Assembly (NCBI GenBank): GCA_963697355.1
Contig: CAVONV010000025.1
Location: 106,778-170,777 of the forward strand
DNA length: 64,000 nt
Reading direction: 5' to 3'
Source: CAVONV01 sp963697355
Lineage (GTDB): Bacteria; Acidobacteriota; Vicinamibacteria; Marinacidobacterales; DATDRI01
A program made the translations under genes and the position numbers. This document shows positions 1 to 10,173 of this stretch, piece after piece (positions within the stretch are counted from its first letter, which is position 1; every line of letters begins with the position of its first letter). The notes beneath the pieces were generated by a model. It saw only the letters and a program-made list of their open reading frames with translations, was not told where the DNA came from and did not search any database.

Positions 1-1154
1 GGGCGTGCGCCTCGAGATGGTGGTGCCTCCCACACCTGAGCTGCTGGCTCAGTGGCTCTTGGAAGGAAGGGGCGACGTCATTGCGGCGAGTTTTGTAGCG
101 ACACCGGAACGCCGCAAGAGGCTGGCCTTCTCACTGCCGTATCAGTTCATTGACGAGATGCTCGTCCAACCCGCAGGTGGCGAGGAGAAACTCGAGGAGG
201 TCTCTGGCCTCCGAGGCAAGAGAGTCCACGTTCGTCGAACCTCGAGCTACTACACGACTCTCACCTCTTTGGCGAAGCAAGTGGGTGAATTCGGAGATCG
301 TCGAAGCGCCGGAATACCTGGAGACGTCTCAGTTGATCGGTATGGTGGGTGAGGGACGGATACCCATGACGGTGGCCGACAGCCACCTTCTCGAAGCAGA
401 GCTTTCTTATCGAAGCGACATAGAAGCGGCGTTCCCACTGAATGCTAAGACGGCTCAGAAAGCGGTGGCTTTTGCCCTTCGTCCCGGCAACGTTCAGCTC
501 AAGGCGTTTTTCGATCGGTTCGTCACGGATGTCTACCGGAGTATGGAGTACAACGTCGCCGACCAAAGATACTTCAAGAGCCCCAGAGCCCGCAGTGTCG
601 AGGAAAATCCACAGCCTCTCTCCTCAGATACGCTCACTCCATTCGACGGTCTCCTCAAAAGATACTCGCGGACGTATCGAGTGGACTGGCGCTTGATGGC
701 GGCCCAGGCTTTTCAGGAAAGTCAGTTCCACGCCGACGCGCAAAGCTGGGCGGGAGCGAGAGGATTGTTTCAGCTCATGCCCTGGACCGCACAAGAGCTT
801 GGATTCCGTGACGCGGAACGGCCTGAAGACAACATTCATGCGGGCATCAAACACATGAGCCAACTCATTTCCCGGTTCGAGTCCCGGATACCACTGAAGC
901 ACCGTATTCCATTCGCCCTTGCCGCCTATAACGCCGGTTGGAGCCACGTGAGAGATGCCCGACGCCTGGCGGAACTCAATGGTTGGGATGCCGACAGATG
1001 GTTTGGTCATACGGAAAAAGCAATGCGTCTTTTGGAGCAACCGCGCTACTACCGCCACGCCCGCTCCGGATACTGCCGGGGCACCGAGACCGTCGGCTAC
1101 GTCGCGCAAACACAGTCACGGTACGATCACTATGCGGCTCTCGTTCCACAATAG
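1..1154 (+). pseudogene. MltF-like membrane-bound lytic transglycosylase, 5'-truncated, one frameshift
   Basis: The first ~290 bases encode the end of a periplasmic solute-binding (SBP_bac_3-like) domain. From ~295 the reading continues in another frame to a lysozyme-like SLT domain ending at 1154. The SLT part shows AAQAFQESQF with the catalytic Glu-Ser, then GARGLFQLMP and the late AYNAG motif. This order is that of MltF-type enzymes, which cleave peptidoglycan glycan strands with 1,6-anhydro product formation. The frames join if one G is removed around 293-295 (GAATTCGGAGATC), so the break is a single-base insertion or a base-calling error. The start lies upstream of the window. Family assignment is firm; functionality is uncertain. 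Confidence 0.75.
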
Positions 1155-1220
1155 TCGGGGGGTGTACCGAGAAAGGTCTATAATCCGTTCTGGATTTTAG
1201 CTCACTCCCAAAGGAGTTTG

Positions 1221-3020
1221 ATGAAGATGCGTTTCGTCACTTTATCGTTCTTGTTTGTCGCTCTTGGTGCGAACCCAACATTGGGTGAGGCCCAAGAGTC
1301 CACCGCCGAAAAAGTGTCTCTCGTTGAAGCGACAGAGACTCTTGCCGCCGAGCTCGAGCAACTGGAGTCCGAGTTCAGGGAGCTCTATCAGAAAGCTCAG
1401 GAGGTAGAAGGGGAAGAAAAGCTCGTCATCGAAGAACGGATGAAGCGGCGAGGAAGGAAGATACGAGAGAGCCTCGCACCCTTCGTCGCCAATATTCTGA
1501 AGCTGCGTGAGCAGGGCCAGGACGTGTCCAAGCTGGCGTCCCAAGCAGAAAAGCTCCTAGAGACCGCGACCCGGTTCCTCAAGAGCGAGATCGAGCTCTT
1601 TCAGGACGAGATCTCACAGCTGGGTGCGAAAAAGGAAAAGACCGAAGGAGGGACCGCGCTGGAGGTGGAGCAAGAGCTGACTCGCGTGAACGTCGCCCTC
1701 GACAGAGTGCTGGGGAGCTTCGCGCTGGCCAGCGGGCACAAGGAGAAACTCGGGCTCGACGCTCGTCGCGACTTCGAGTATTTGGACGAGGCTCTCAAAG
1801 CCAGAGCCGATGCTCTTTCCGGGCAAGTCGAGCTATCAAGCAAACGGAGGTCTGAGCTCCAGAGATCGCTGTCGAAGGCTACAGAAGCAGAAAAACCCGC
1901 GATCAACGCCAGCCTCATGGCAGTCCGGGAGAGTCTTCACGGGTCATCGACGAGCCTTTCCGCCACGGTGAAGTTAATGGATGAACGTGGACTGAAGACC
2001 TCTGAGCTCAAGCAAATACTCATCAGTTCGAGCGGGCAGATCACCTCGGATATCTTTAACCTCGACGTGGCGGCAGGCCTCCTCCAGCGTGGCTGGAACA
2101 ACGCAAAGGACTGGCTCGCCACCAATGGCCCGCGATTGTTTTTCCGAGTTCTTTTGTTCCTTCTTATTGTTGGAGCCTTCAAGCTCCTTGCAGGGATCGC
2201 AACGCGAATTATGAGACGCACCTTTGAAAAGGCGGACGTGCCCGTGCCGATGTTGGTCAAGAATATGGCGCTCTCCTTCGCATCCAAGGCCATCCTGCTC
2301 GTGGGTCTTTTCATTGCGCTCTCACAAATGGGGCTGGAGATCGGGCCGTTACTCGCCGGCGTCGGTGTGATTGGTTTCGTCGTTGGCTTCGCGCTTCAGG
2401 AGACTTTGTCAAACTTCGCTTCGGGGCTCATGATCATCATCTATCAGCCCTTCGACGTGGGCGACGTGATCGAAGCGGGCGGTGTCGCTGGCAAGGTGAA
2501 CAGTATGAGCTTGGTGTCCACGACGATCTTGACCTTCGACAACCAGAAGCTCATCGTGCCCAACAACAAGATTTGGGGTGATGTGATTCGAAACAAGACC
2601 GCGGAAACGACACGACGAGTCGATATGGTTTTTGGCGTCAGCTATGCGGATGACATCAACCGTGCGGAGCAGGTATTGACGGACATCATCGCAGGTCATG
2701 AGTTGGTCCTCGACGAGCCCGTGCCGATGATCCGGTTGAACGAGCTCGGAGATTCGTCGGTCGATTTCATCGTTCGTCCGTGGACGAAGACCGAGGATTA
2801 TTGGACGGTGTACTGGGATGTCACGAGAGAGGTCAAAAGGCGGTTCGATGAAGAAGGGATCTCGATTCCATTTCCACAGCGCGATGTCCATGTGTACCAT
2901 GGGGCCGTGTCAGGCGAGCCGAAGTCGGCCGAGAGTCTTGAACCGCCGCGGGAAGGCTCGAGTAAAGGCCTCTCCGATATCGATGTCAAAAGTGACGGGG
3001 AGGGTGATTCCAGGAATTGA
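1221..3020 (+). CDS. MscS-family mechanosensitive ion channel with long periplasmic coiled-coil N-terminus
   Basis: About 599 residues. The ATG at 1221 follows AAGGAG at 1211-1216; a TTG just before it and an ATG at 1227 are alternatives. A signal peptide is followed by ~250 residues rich in Glu, Lys and Leu with heptad character. Then come about three membrane segments (from residue ~300) and the MscS pore/beta domain: GVGVIGFVVGFALQETLSNF is the pore-lining Gly/Ala-rich helix, and IVPNNKIWGDVIRN lies in the beta domain. Such channels open under membrane tension to release solutes during osmotic downshock. The C-terminal ~40 residues are hydrophilic and variable. The gene probably ends a unit separate from the AsmA-like gene, which starts 33 bp later and may be co-transcribed. 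Confidence 0.9.
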   Translation: MKMRFVTLSFLFVALGANPTLGEAQESTAEKVSLVEATETLAAELEQLESEFRELYQKAQEVEGEEKLVIEERMKRRGRKIRESLAPFVANILKLREQGQDVSKLASQAEKLLETATRFLKSEIELFQDEISQLGAKKEKTEGGTALEVEQELTRVNVALDRVLGSFALASGHKEKLGLDARRDFEYLDEALKARADALSGQVELSSKRRSELQRSLSKATEAEKPAINASLMAVRESLHGSSTSLSATVKLMDERGLKTSELKQILISSSGQITSDIFNLDVAAGLLQRGWNNAKDWLATNGPRLFFRVLLFLLIVGAFKLLAGIATRIMRRTFEKADVPVPMLVKNMALSFASKAILLVGLFIALSQMGLEIGPLLAGVGVIGFVVGFALQETLSNFASGLMIIIYQPFDVGDVIEAGGVAGKVNSMSLVSTTILTFDNQKLIVPNNKIWGDVIRNKTAETTRRVDMVFGVSYADDINRAEQVLTDIIAGHELVLDEPVPMIRLNELGDSSVDFIVRPWTKTEDYWTVYWDVTREVKRRFDEEGISIPFPQRDVHVYHGAVSGEPKSAESLEPPREGSSKGLSDIDVKSDGEGDSRN

Positions 3021-3053
3021 TGGAGTGCCGTCTCTTAATTGAGGGAGTCGAAA

Positions 3054-4422
3054 ATGTTGAAAAAATTGGCCCTTGTCGTCGTCGTGATTCTTGGGGTTGC
3101 CTTCTTTCTAATCACTAGGGACTGGGACTCGCCTGAGCTTGGCCAAGCCCTTCTAGACAAAGCGGGTGAAGCCACCGGGATCGAGATGACAGCTACTGGA
3201 TTTCAATTGAATTTGCTCAAAGGAGTCAGGCTCGAAGGCATCAAGGCCCGTTCAGAGGTGCCAGGAAGAACGTTCCTCTTCTCCATGGACCAAATGGTCT
3301 TCGAGCATCGCCTGGCTCCACTGTTGTCCGGCACCGTTGCGATCGAGCGTATCGTGTTGGACAAACCCCAGTTCGAGCTCGTCGAGTCCGGCGAGGCCAC
3401 ACCGGGTGAAAGCGAGCCCGACAAGGAAGAAGCACCTCCTCCGACCGAAGATAGCGATGTCCCGGAGCAAGGCGGGCTGGCTCTCAACGTCAAGGAAATA
3501 GTGTTGACCGACGCCGCGCTCGCGATGCGCTCCCAAAAAGGTGGTGCGGAAAGCACGACAAAGATTCGAAGGTCTCAACGTTCGGTTTCAAAACCTCTCC
3601 TACCTACCTGATGCCGAGCCGCGCCTTCATGCTTTTGGAGCAGACGGTGGATTCGACATCCGTCAGGTGTCTCTAGACAAACTCGTCATTCGGGATACGG
3701 AGGGCCAGATATCCGTAGCAGAGGGCCGCTTCGAGTTGAAACCGCTCCAATTCGAGATGGATGAAGGCCGTTTCTCCGCCGAGATGGCCATCGACTTCAA
3801 TCCGACTCCGTTCACCTACAAGCTCAACGCTCAGGGCAATCCGCTGGATTTCAACGCCATGGTCGGAGCTGCGGCCGGATTCGGCGCGGGCAATTTGCAG
3901 ATTGATGCGGAGGGGAAGGGGACGGATTCCAAAGATGTGAAAGGAACGGGAAGGATCGCGCTCGCCGAAGGAGAGTTTCCTTCCATTCCAGTACTGAGTC
4001 AGGTCGACGAAAAGCTGGGAAAGAAGCTCCTTGTTGGATTGCCCTACAAGGAAACGGAGCTCCGGTTCCGACTTTCGAATAACGTCGTCACTTTGGAGCC
4101 CTTTCCCTTCGAGACCGAATGGACCATGTTGGAGCTCGACGGAACGGTCAATTTAGAAGGCCCTCTGGGACTGGATCTGGCCCTTGGCACGGTTCGCGAG
4201 GGCATCAGCATCGAGGGTGTTGGGGAGAACGTATTGGATGTGCTCACCAATGAAAAGGGTTGGGTCATGATTCCCATGACGATCCGGGGAACGAAGGACA
4301 ATCCTAAAGTCCGTCCGGACTCGAAAGCGCTCCTCGCCCAAGCCGGTGAAGGAACGAAGCGCCTCGCCACCGAGGCCGCCACGGATGCCATCTTGGGATT
4401 ATTCAAGAAGAAGAAAAAGTAG
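3054..4422 (+). pseudogene. AsmA/DUF748-like membrane-anchored protein, one frameshift
   Basis: The ATG at 3054 has GAGGGAG 6 bases upstream. It opens with an N-terminal membrane anchor (MLKKLALVVVVILGVAFFL) and an AsmA-like beta-rich body with repeated LxGxxA and LD-G patterns. The frame breaks near 3560-3575 and continues in the +1 frame to 4422, ending in a Lys-rich tail. Joined, the protein is ~455 residues, short for AsmA/DUF748 proteins but complete at both ends. Such proteins are thought to bridge or modify the envelope, possibly in lipid transport. Position behind the MscS gene fits an envelope role. A one-base error or a real pseudogene are both possible. Confidence 0.6.
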
Positions 4423-4640
4423 AATAAAGAACTCGAGCCCGCCTTCGCTGAAGCTTCCGCCTACGCCAAGGCTACGGCGGACAAGACGGCGAGGCCTCGT
4501 CGTAGCCGCCGCTGACAAAAGTGGGCGGCGGCGGGTACTCGAGCGGAAGAGGTCTTGACTGTCGGAAAACAAGGACCTGATATGAAGATTAGGCCCTAGT
4601 CTCGGACGAATCCTAGTACATGGAAAACTGTCCTTTTTCT

Positions 4641-4703
4641 TGTAGTAGTCCGAGTCCGAGTCCGAGCCCTTGCCCCTGCCCCTGCCCCTGCCCCTGCCCC
4701 TGC
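4641..4703. repeat. GC-rich hexamer array (CCGAGT / CCCCTG units)
   Basis: About ten 6-base units, first CCGAGT-type then CCCCTG-type, sit in the otherwise non-coding stretch 4423-4911. The same hexamer family recurs at 18.9, 22.8, 23.7, 23.9, 36.1, 36.6 and 46.1 kb. This copy lacks the conserved four-helix-gene tail seen at several others. The long Cys-Pro and Leu-Pro open frames across it are artefacts of the repeat. The rest of the gap holds a CTGTCCCCTT end at ~4879 like those of REP elements; no gene was recognised. Confidence 0.7.
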
Positions 4704-4911
4704 CCGAAGCACCAAAACGCAGTTCTGTGGCAAATGCGATGCAAATGGTTTTCAATGGAAACCAACCGGGCTCGGAAACGGGCACGGGAGAAATCAGCTT
4801 TTCGGCTTCTATAAAACGAGGGCTGACAAGAAGATTTGGCATCTTCATGGCTTCGGGTGAATGCTCTATTTCATCGAACACTGTCCCCTTTTTTTCCGGC
4901 ATCTTCACATG

Positions 4912-6009
4912 CTACTGCTGCTCGAGGACTTGAATGATGGTGATGAGGATGGCGTCGGGGGACATGTACTGAAGCTCGTCGTTGACAGCAACGAAATTGT
5001 AATTGGTACCGGTGATGAGCTTGACATGGAAAGCACCGTACTCCGAGCCATAAAGTGAGTTCTTTTTGACTTCCTCGACCCCAGAAAGGGGTACTTCCCA
5101 AGCGTGAGCTCCAGCCTCGGTGGTGAAACCGATGACGTCGCGACTTATGTACAAATAGCCGATGCAGAACTCATCGAAATTGCTTCCGTGATCGTGAGCG
5201 ACACCCCAAGCCGCAAGCGGCTCTTCTCCTGCTGGGCCTGAGGTCTGCACTGCCTGCTGAGGTGGTGCTTCGGGTTGCCGCTGAGGCAACTCGGCAACGG
5301 AGATCGGGTCCGACTTCGTTTCGAGGAGTGGACGAACGTACTCAGCGGGCACGGCGAAGTTGAGATTTTGGGATCGCTCACCTACCCATTGGGAGGTGGT
5401 GATTCCAATGACCTTGCCATCGAGGTCGAAGAGAGGACCTCCTGAGCTACCCGGCGAAATGGGCACACTGATTTGCATCAGCCGATAACCTTCGGTCCGG
5501 CGGAATGCGGAGACGACACCCGTCGTCACGGTGTGCTCGAAACCCTGGGGATTGCCAATGGCCACGGCCTCTTGACCTACCAGGACCTGGCTCGCGTCTC
5601 CGAGCGGAACGGTGGGGAGTGTTTTGAAGGCTGGAATCTTCAGAACCGCCAGATCACGTCTCACGTCGCAGTCGATCACTTTGATGCGATCGTAGATCTC
5701 GCCGTCCAGCATCTTGATCTGTAAGGCTTTTGCACCCTCGATGACGTGAAAGTTGGTGACGACGACACCTTCGGGCTTGACGACAAAGCCGCTGCCAATG
5801 CTCTGAACTTCTCCGTTGGCTCCAACATTGCCAATGAATACGACTGCGGGTGAGGCCTGCGCCACGAGGTCTGGAATGGAACCGCGTTTTCCTGGAGCCG
5901 GATCCGTGGCGCCGGCAGAGGCAACCGTTGCCATCACGGCAAGAAGAAGGAAGCCCGATGTCAACCTTTGAAGCAAAAGGCGCAACTGTGCGGAACGATG
6001 AGATTTCAT
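4912..6009 (-). CDS. Trypsin-like S1C (DegP/HtrA-type) serine protease with C-terminal extra domain
   Basis: 365 residues with a signal peptide (cleavage near ASA-GA, residue ~33). The catalytic triad is visible: His88 in TNFHVIEG, Asp119 in RRDLAVLKI, Ser189 in SPGSSGGPLFD. No PDZ domain follows. The last ~90 residues (FCIGYLYISRDVIGFTTEAG onward) look like a small beta-rich PH/GRAM-like fold that may bind substrate or lipid; that part is inference. It acts in the periplasm or at the envelope in protein quality control. It stands alone: the glycyl-radical enzyme gene lies upstream on the same strand and ends 149 bp before it. Confidence 0.85.
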   Translation of the reverse strand: MKSHRSAQLRLLLQRLTSGFLLLAVMATVASAGATDPAPGKRGSIPDLVAQASPAVVFIGNVGANGEVQSIGSGFVVKPEGVVVTNFHVIEGAKALQIKMLDGEIYDRIKVIDCDVRRDLAVLKIPAFKTLPTVPLGDASQVLVGQEAVAIGNPQGFEHTVTTGVVSAFRRTEGYRLMQISVPISPGSSGGPLFDLDGKVIGITTSQWVGERSQNLNFAVPAEYVRPLLETKSDPISVAELPQRQPEAPPQQAVQTSGPAGEEPLAAWGVAHDHGSNFDEFCIGYLYISRDVIGFTTEAGAHAWEVPLSGVEEVKKNSLYGSEYGAFHVKLITGTNYNFVAVNDELQYMSPDAILITIIQVLEQQ

Positions 6010-6092
6010 GCTTCTCTCCGAACTCTTTGGTTATTATTCGGTTTTTAACTGGTTCTATTTATGGTAACACAGCGGGAAGGGAAGTAGTAATG

Positions 6093-6155
6093 AAGGGGAC
6101 AGCCAATTCAGCAATCTCGCGTATTGCCAATGATTGTTAGATTGACTGTCCCCTT
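6093..6155. repeat. REP-like inverted repeat with GGGGACAG ends
   Basis: AAGGGGACAG-c-CAAT at 6093 pairs with ATTG-a-CTGTCCCCTT ending at 6155: 14 paired bases with one mismatch around a ~33-base loop. GGGGACAG termini are known from REP elements mobilised by IS200-like (RAYT) transposases. No transposase is present here. The hairpin lies 3 bp after the stop of the glycyl-radical enzyme gene and may also act as a transcription stop. Confidence 0.6.
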
Positions 6156-6158
6156 TAG

Positions 6159-8519
6159 TCAGAAGCTCTCGTGCTCCGTCCGTGTGATGATCTCGTCTTG
6201 TAGAGCCTTCGACAAATCACAGAAGTAGTCACTGTAGCCGGCAACCCTGACAATCAGATCTCGGTACTGATCGGGATTCGCCTGGGCTTCGCGCAACTTC
6301 TCAGCGGTGACCACATTGAATTGCACGTGATGAGAGTCCAGCTTGAAGTAGCTGCGAATCAGGTGGGCCATGTTGTCGATTCCTTCATCACCTTCTAGGA
6401 GCTGAGGCGTGAATTTCATGTTCAACAGGGTTCCGCCCGTCTTGATGTGGTCCATTCTTGCCGCCGACTTGAAGACGGCCGTTGGGCCTTTGCGGTCGGC
6501 GCCCTGAACCGGGGAGATTCCCTCCGAGAGTGGAAGCCAAGCCTGGCGGCCGTCCGGTGTGGCACCTGTGACGGTGCCGAAATAGACGTGGCACGTTGTG
6601 GGGAGCATGTCGATGTGATACTCGCCGCCCTTGGTGTTCGGGCGACCATCTACCGCTTCAAAGAAGGTGTTGAAGCAACGCACCATGATGTCGTCGGCAT
6701 ACTCGTCATCGTTGCCGTACTTGGGTGTCTTGTTGAGGAGGAGTTGACGTAGCTTCTCCTCGCCCTCGAAGTTGTTCGACAGGTTTTTCAACAATTCATC
6801 CAAGCTGAGTGTCTTTTCTTCGAAGACGTGGTGCTTCACGGCGGCAAAGCTATCGGCCAAGCTCCCGATGCCCACGCCCTGGATGTAGTTGGTGTTGTAG
6901 CGGGCTCCACCCGCGTTGTAGTCCTTGCCTTTCTTGATGCAATCGTCGGTGATGATGGATAGGAATGGCGCGGGAGCGTAGTTGGCGTACATCTGTTCAA
7001 AGATGTGATTGCCCTTCAGCTTGATCTCCACGAAGTGGTTTACTTGCCGTTCCCAGGCTTCGAAGAGGTCATCGAAGGTGCCGAACTGACGCGGGTCTCC
7101 TGTCTTGGGGCCCAACTGTTTTCCGGTGCGGAGGTCCACGCCGTTGTTCAACGCGATCTCTAGGATCTTCACCAGGTTGAAGTACCCGGTGAGGATATAG
7201 GCTTCTTTACCGAACGCTCCCGTCTCGACACAACCACTGGTTCCTCCTTCACGGGCATCCTCGACACTCTTGCCTTGACGGAGAAGCTCTTCCACGACGC
7301 TATCGGCGTTGAAGACGGATGGGAAGCCGTATCCTTGACGTATCACTTTCGCGGCGGCTTTGATGAAACGATCGGGATTCTTGCGGGAGAGCTGGATGTT
7401 GTTACTCGGCTGGAGAATGTGCATCTCATCGATCACTTCCAGCAGTAGATAGGAAAGGTCGTTTACCGCATCGGTGCCGTCTCGTTTCAATCCGCCGATG
7501 TTGATGTTGGCGAAATCCGTGTAGGTTCCGCTCTCGGCCGCGGTAACGCCTACTTTGGGCGGCGCCGGATGGTTGTTGAACTTGACCCACCAGCATTCGA
7601 GGAGCTCTTTGGCTTTGTCACGATCGAGCGTTCCCTCGGCGATCTCTTTGTCGTAAAAGGGTCCCAGATGGTGGTCCAAGTGTCCGGGGTTGAAAGAGTC
7701 CCAACCGTTTAGCTCGGTGATCACACCGAGGTGGTAGAACCAATAGGCCTGAAGAGCTTCCCAGAAATCACGAGGCGCGTGAGCGGGAACATGCTCGCAG
7801 TTGGCGGCGATGCGCTCGAGCTCGGCTTTTCGCTTTGGGTCTTTTTCTTCGCCGGCCATTTCCCGAGCACGCTGCGCGTGGCGCTCCGCAAAAATGATGG
7901 CGGCATCGGCTGCGATGTACATCGCCTCGAGCTGTTCGCGTCTCTGAAACGCCTCCGGGTCGTTGATGTAGTCCAAGGCCTCTTTCGCTTCCGCGATCTC
8001 TACCTTGAACTCGACGAGACCTTTCCGGTAGAGCTTTCCATCCGCCACGGTGTGACCGGGGGCCCGTTGCTCCATGAACTCGGTGTAGATCCCCGCCTCG
8101 TAAGCTTCGTGCCATTCCTTGGGCAGCAGAGGGAACACTCGATCTCGTATCGATCGACCTCTCCAGTAGGGAATGACTTCATCCTTGTAGACCTTGATGG
8201 CCTCAGGGGGGACCGAGTAGCTGGTCTTTTCCCGTGTATCGAGAATCTCGAGGTCTTCGACGCTGTGACAGGTCAGTTCTGGGAAGGTGGGTGTCACGGA
8301 GGGTCGGGGGCCGCGCTCGCCGACGATGAGCTCGTCGTCGCCAATGTAGATGGTCTTGTGCTCGCACAGATATTTGAACGCCATCGCCCGCAGAACGGGA
8401 ACCGAGAATTTGGCCTCGTTCTCCTTGTAAAACTTCGTCAGCAGTTGCGCGCGTTCCGCTGAGATGGTCGGCTTTGCATCCAAGCTGAGCTGCCGGAGTC
8501 GCTCGACTCTTTCGTTCAT
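6159..8519 (-). CDS. hypD: Glycyl radical enzyme, probable trans-4-hydroxy-L-proline dehydratase
   Basis: 786 residues, the length of HypD. The N-terminal PFL-like domain has QRAPGHTV (His156) and NGWDSF (Asp274). The radical-transfer Cys430 lies in GGTSGCVETGAFG (Glu432 two residues on). The C-terminal glycyl radical motif RVAGYSDYF has Gly761. The spacing Cys-Gly (331) and the flanking text match my memory of the Clostridioides difficile HypD sequence, and GCVET with these residues separates it from pyruvate formate-lyase and choline lyase. HypD dehydrates trans-4-hydroxyproline to pyrroline-5-carboxylate, which ProC can reduce to proline; no proC is in the window. It needs its radical activase, the gene 4 bp upstream, and anoxic conditions. 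Start ATG follows GGAGG. Confidence 0.88.
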   Translation of the reverse strand: MNERVERLRQLSLDAKPTISAERAQLLTKFYKENEAKFSVPVLRAMAFKYLCEHKTIYIGDDELIVGERGPRPSVTPTFPELTCHSVEDLEILDTREKTSYSVPPEAIKVYKDEVIPYWRGRSIRDRVFPLLPKEWHEAYEAGIYTEFMEQRAPGHTVADGKLYRKGLVEFKVEIAEAKEALDYINDPEAFQRREQLEAMYIAADAAIIFAERHAQRAREMAGEEKDPKRKAELERIAANCEHVPAHAPRDFWEALQAYWFYHLGVITELNGWDSFNPGHLDHHLGPFYDKEIAEGTLDRDKAKELLECWWVKFNNHPAPPKVGVTAAESGTYTDFANINIGGLKRDGTDAVNDLSYLLLEVIDEMHILQPSNNIQLSRKNPDRFIKAAAKVIRQGYGFPSVFNADSVVEELLRQGKSVEDAREGGTSGCVETGAFGKEAYILTGYFNLVKILEIALNNGVDLRTGKQLGPKTGDPRQFGTFDDLFEAWERQVNHFVEIKLKGNHIFEQMYANYAPAPFLSIITDDCIKKGKDYNAGGARYNTNYIQGVGIGSLADSFAAVKHHVFEEKTLSLDELLKNLSNNFEGEEKLRQLLLNKTPKYGNDDEYADDIMVRCFNTFFEAVDGRPNTKGGEYHIDMLPTTCHVYFGTVTGATPDGRQAWLPLSEGISPVQGADRKGPTAVFKSAARMDHIKTGGTLLNMKFTPQLLEGDEGIDNMAHLIRSYFKLDSHHVQFNVVTAEKLREAQANPDQYRDLIVRVAGYSDYFCDLSKALQDEIITRTEHESF

Positions 8520-8523
8520 GGCT

Positions 8524-9444
8524 TCAACCTCCGATTTTGACTTTTAGACCGAAGGAGCGGAAACGTTCTGCGGCGTCTCGAGTTTGCTCCTTCGGAGGGG
8601 GTTCGAGTCCTTGCAATGGATAGTCGGTTCCCAACCGACGGTATTTGTCGCCTCCCACTTTGTGGTAAGGGAGAAGGTACACTGGGTAAGGTTTGTCGAG
8701 AGAGGCAACGAAGGCCGCAGTGGCATCGAGGTTCCTCTCGTCGTCGTTCACGCCGGGAATGAGAGGGACGCGAATCCAGACGTTACTACCGAGTCGGCTA
8801 AGAGCTTCCAGGTTCTCCAAAATGGGACGGTTGCTCACGCCCACGTATTCCCGGTGACGCTCGTCATCCATATGCTTTAGGTCGTACAGAAACAGATCCG
8901 TCAGCGGTGCAACGGAATGGATCGTCTCACGAGGGGCGAATCCGGATGTGTCGACCGTCCGATGGTAACCCTGGTCTCGACAAGCTTCGAGACAAGAAAG
9001 AAGAAAGTCCGCGTTGCGCTTTGGAGCAAGCGGTTCTCCCCCGGAAAAGGTCACGCCACCACCCGATTCATCGTAGAAGATGCGGTCCTTGCCCAGCTCG
9101 TTCATGAGAGCATGGACGGTATAGGAATTCCCCACCCGGGTTCTCGCACCGGAGGGGCAAGCGTCGGCGCAGGTCCCGCAGAGCGTGCAGTTTTCGATAT
9201 CGGTGCGCCCGTTGGGATTCCGGTCGAGCGGCTCGGCGACCCCCTGAGGGCAGCTCTCTAGGCAAGCTTCGCACCCAATGCAGCGCTCCGCGAGCAAGGA
9301 AATCACAGGCTTGGGGTCACGACTTTCCGGATTGTGACACCACCAACACTTCAAGGGGCAACCTTTGAGAAACACGGTCGTGCGGATCCCGGGCCCGTCA
9401 TGAATAGAGAACCGCTGGATATTGAAAACGACTCCGGTATCCAT
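8524..9444 (-). CDS. Glycyl radical enzyme activase (radical SAM), probable HypD activase
   Basis: 306 residues from the ATG at 9444. The radical SAM motif CxxxCxxC is at Cys29, Cys33 and Cys36 (KGCPLKCWWCHNPES). It is followed by a ferredoxin-like insert with two CxxCxxC clusters (CIGCEACLESCP and CTLCGTCADACP) and by SGGEPL, which binds SAM. It uses S-adenosylmethionine to place the radical on the glycine of the enzyme encoded next. The start codon overlaps the stop of the GntR regulator gene by one base (TGATG) and the dehydratase gene begins 4 bp after its stop. All three genes therefore look like one operon. Specificity for HypD rests on this linkage. Confidence 0.9.
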   Translation of the reverse strand: MDTGVVFNIQRFSIHDGPGIRTTVFLKGCPLKCWWCHNPESRDPKPVISLLAERCIGCEACLESCPQGVAEPLDRNPNGRTDIENCTLCGTCADACPSGARTRVGNSYTVHALMNELGKDRIFYDESGGGVTFSGGEPLAPKRNADFLLSCLEACRDQGYHRTVDTSGFAPRETIHSVAPLTDLFLYDLKHMDDERHREYVGVSNRPILENLEALSRLGSNVWIRVPLIPGVNDDERNLDATAAFVASLDKPYPVYLLPYHKVGGDKYRRLGTDYPLQGLEPPPKEQTRDAAERFRSFGLKVKIGG

Positions 9445-10154
9445 CAAACGTACCCGTTTTTCCTAGCCATCGAGAGCTCTTGAGTGTAGTACTGCTCGAT
9501 GAAGCGCTTTTGAACGTTATAAGACCAATGCACGTCGCGGACATAGTCCGCCGCTGCTCGAACATCGACCGACTCGATCAGGCGGATGAGCTCGGCATGC
9601 TCTTCGGTGGAGGCAACTTCCCATTCCTTTACGAAACCTTGTTTTCGCGGAAAGTCGTACAACCGTTGCTTCATGGTTGTGACGATACGCTTCAGACGCT
9701 CGTTGGAGGAGAGGTTGACATAGCAATTGTGCATTTCGAGGTTGGCGGCGTAGTACCGATCGAAGTCGTCATCCTCGAGAGCGGAGCGCATCTCGCCATT
9801 GAGCCGTTTCATTGCCCCGAGACGGTCCGGCGTCAATTGGTGAAACTCGTCGTGGATGACGGAGGCTTCGAGCGCACCAATCACCTGATAGAGCTCTTGA
9901 ATTTCCTCGCGCGTGAGTCGATTGACGACGCATCCGCGACGGGGAAGGATGGTGACGAATCCCTCGGCCTCGAGTTGCAGAAGGGCATCGCGCAGCGGGG
10001 TGCGGCTGATGCCCAACCTTTGGCTAATCTCATTGAGGTTCAAGTTTGCCCCGGGCCCCAGCTCTCCGCGGTTCATGGCATCTCTGAGGTAGTCGTAGAC
10101 TTGCTCGCGTAAAGACTTGAAATTAATGATGTTAAGACTTGCCGCTGTCGACAT
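9444..10154 (-). CDS. GntR-family (FadR/FCD-type) transcriptional regulator of the hydroxyproline operon
   Basis: 236 residues from ATG 10154, which has GGGAGAG just upstream; a longer frame to 10238 lacks such a site. The N-terminal winged helix has SLREQVYDYLRDAMNRGEL and ISQRLGISRTPLRDALLQLE, the GntR recognition helix. The C-terminal all-helical FCD domain binds the effector (HNCYVNLSSNERL region). It heads the operon with the activase and the dehydratase and presumably senses hydroxyproline or a product; this is inferred from linkage. An inverted repeat 20 bp before its start is the likely operator, giving autoregulation. Confidence 0.88.
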   Translation of the reverse strand: MSTAASLNIINFKSLREQVYDYLRDAMNRGELGPGANLNLNEISQRLGISRTPLRDALLQLEAEGFVTILPRRGCVVNRLTREEIQELYQVIGALEASVIHDEFHQLTPDRLGAMKRLNGEMRSALEDDDFDRYYAANLEMHNCYVNLSSNERLKRIVTTMKQRLYDFPRKQGFVKEWEVASTEEHAELIRLIESVDVRAAADYVRDVHWSYNVQKRFIEQYYTQELSMARKNGYV

Positions 10155-10173
10155 ATCTCTCCCTCGACCCGTA

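Noticed and set aside
7700..8470. Long plus-strand frame opposite the hypD gene
   Set aside because: It mirrors hypD codon positions, has no ribosome site or motifs, and is a typical antisense shadow in GC-rich DNA.
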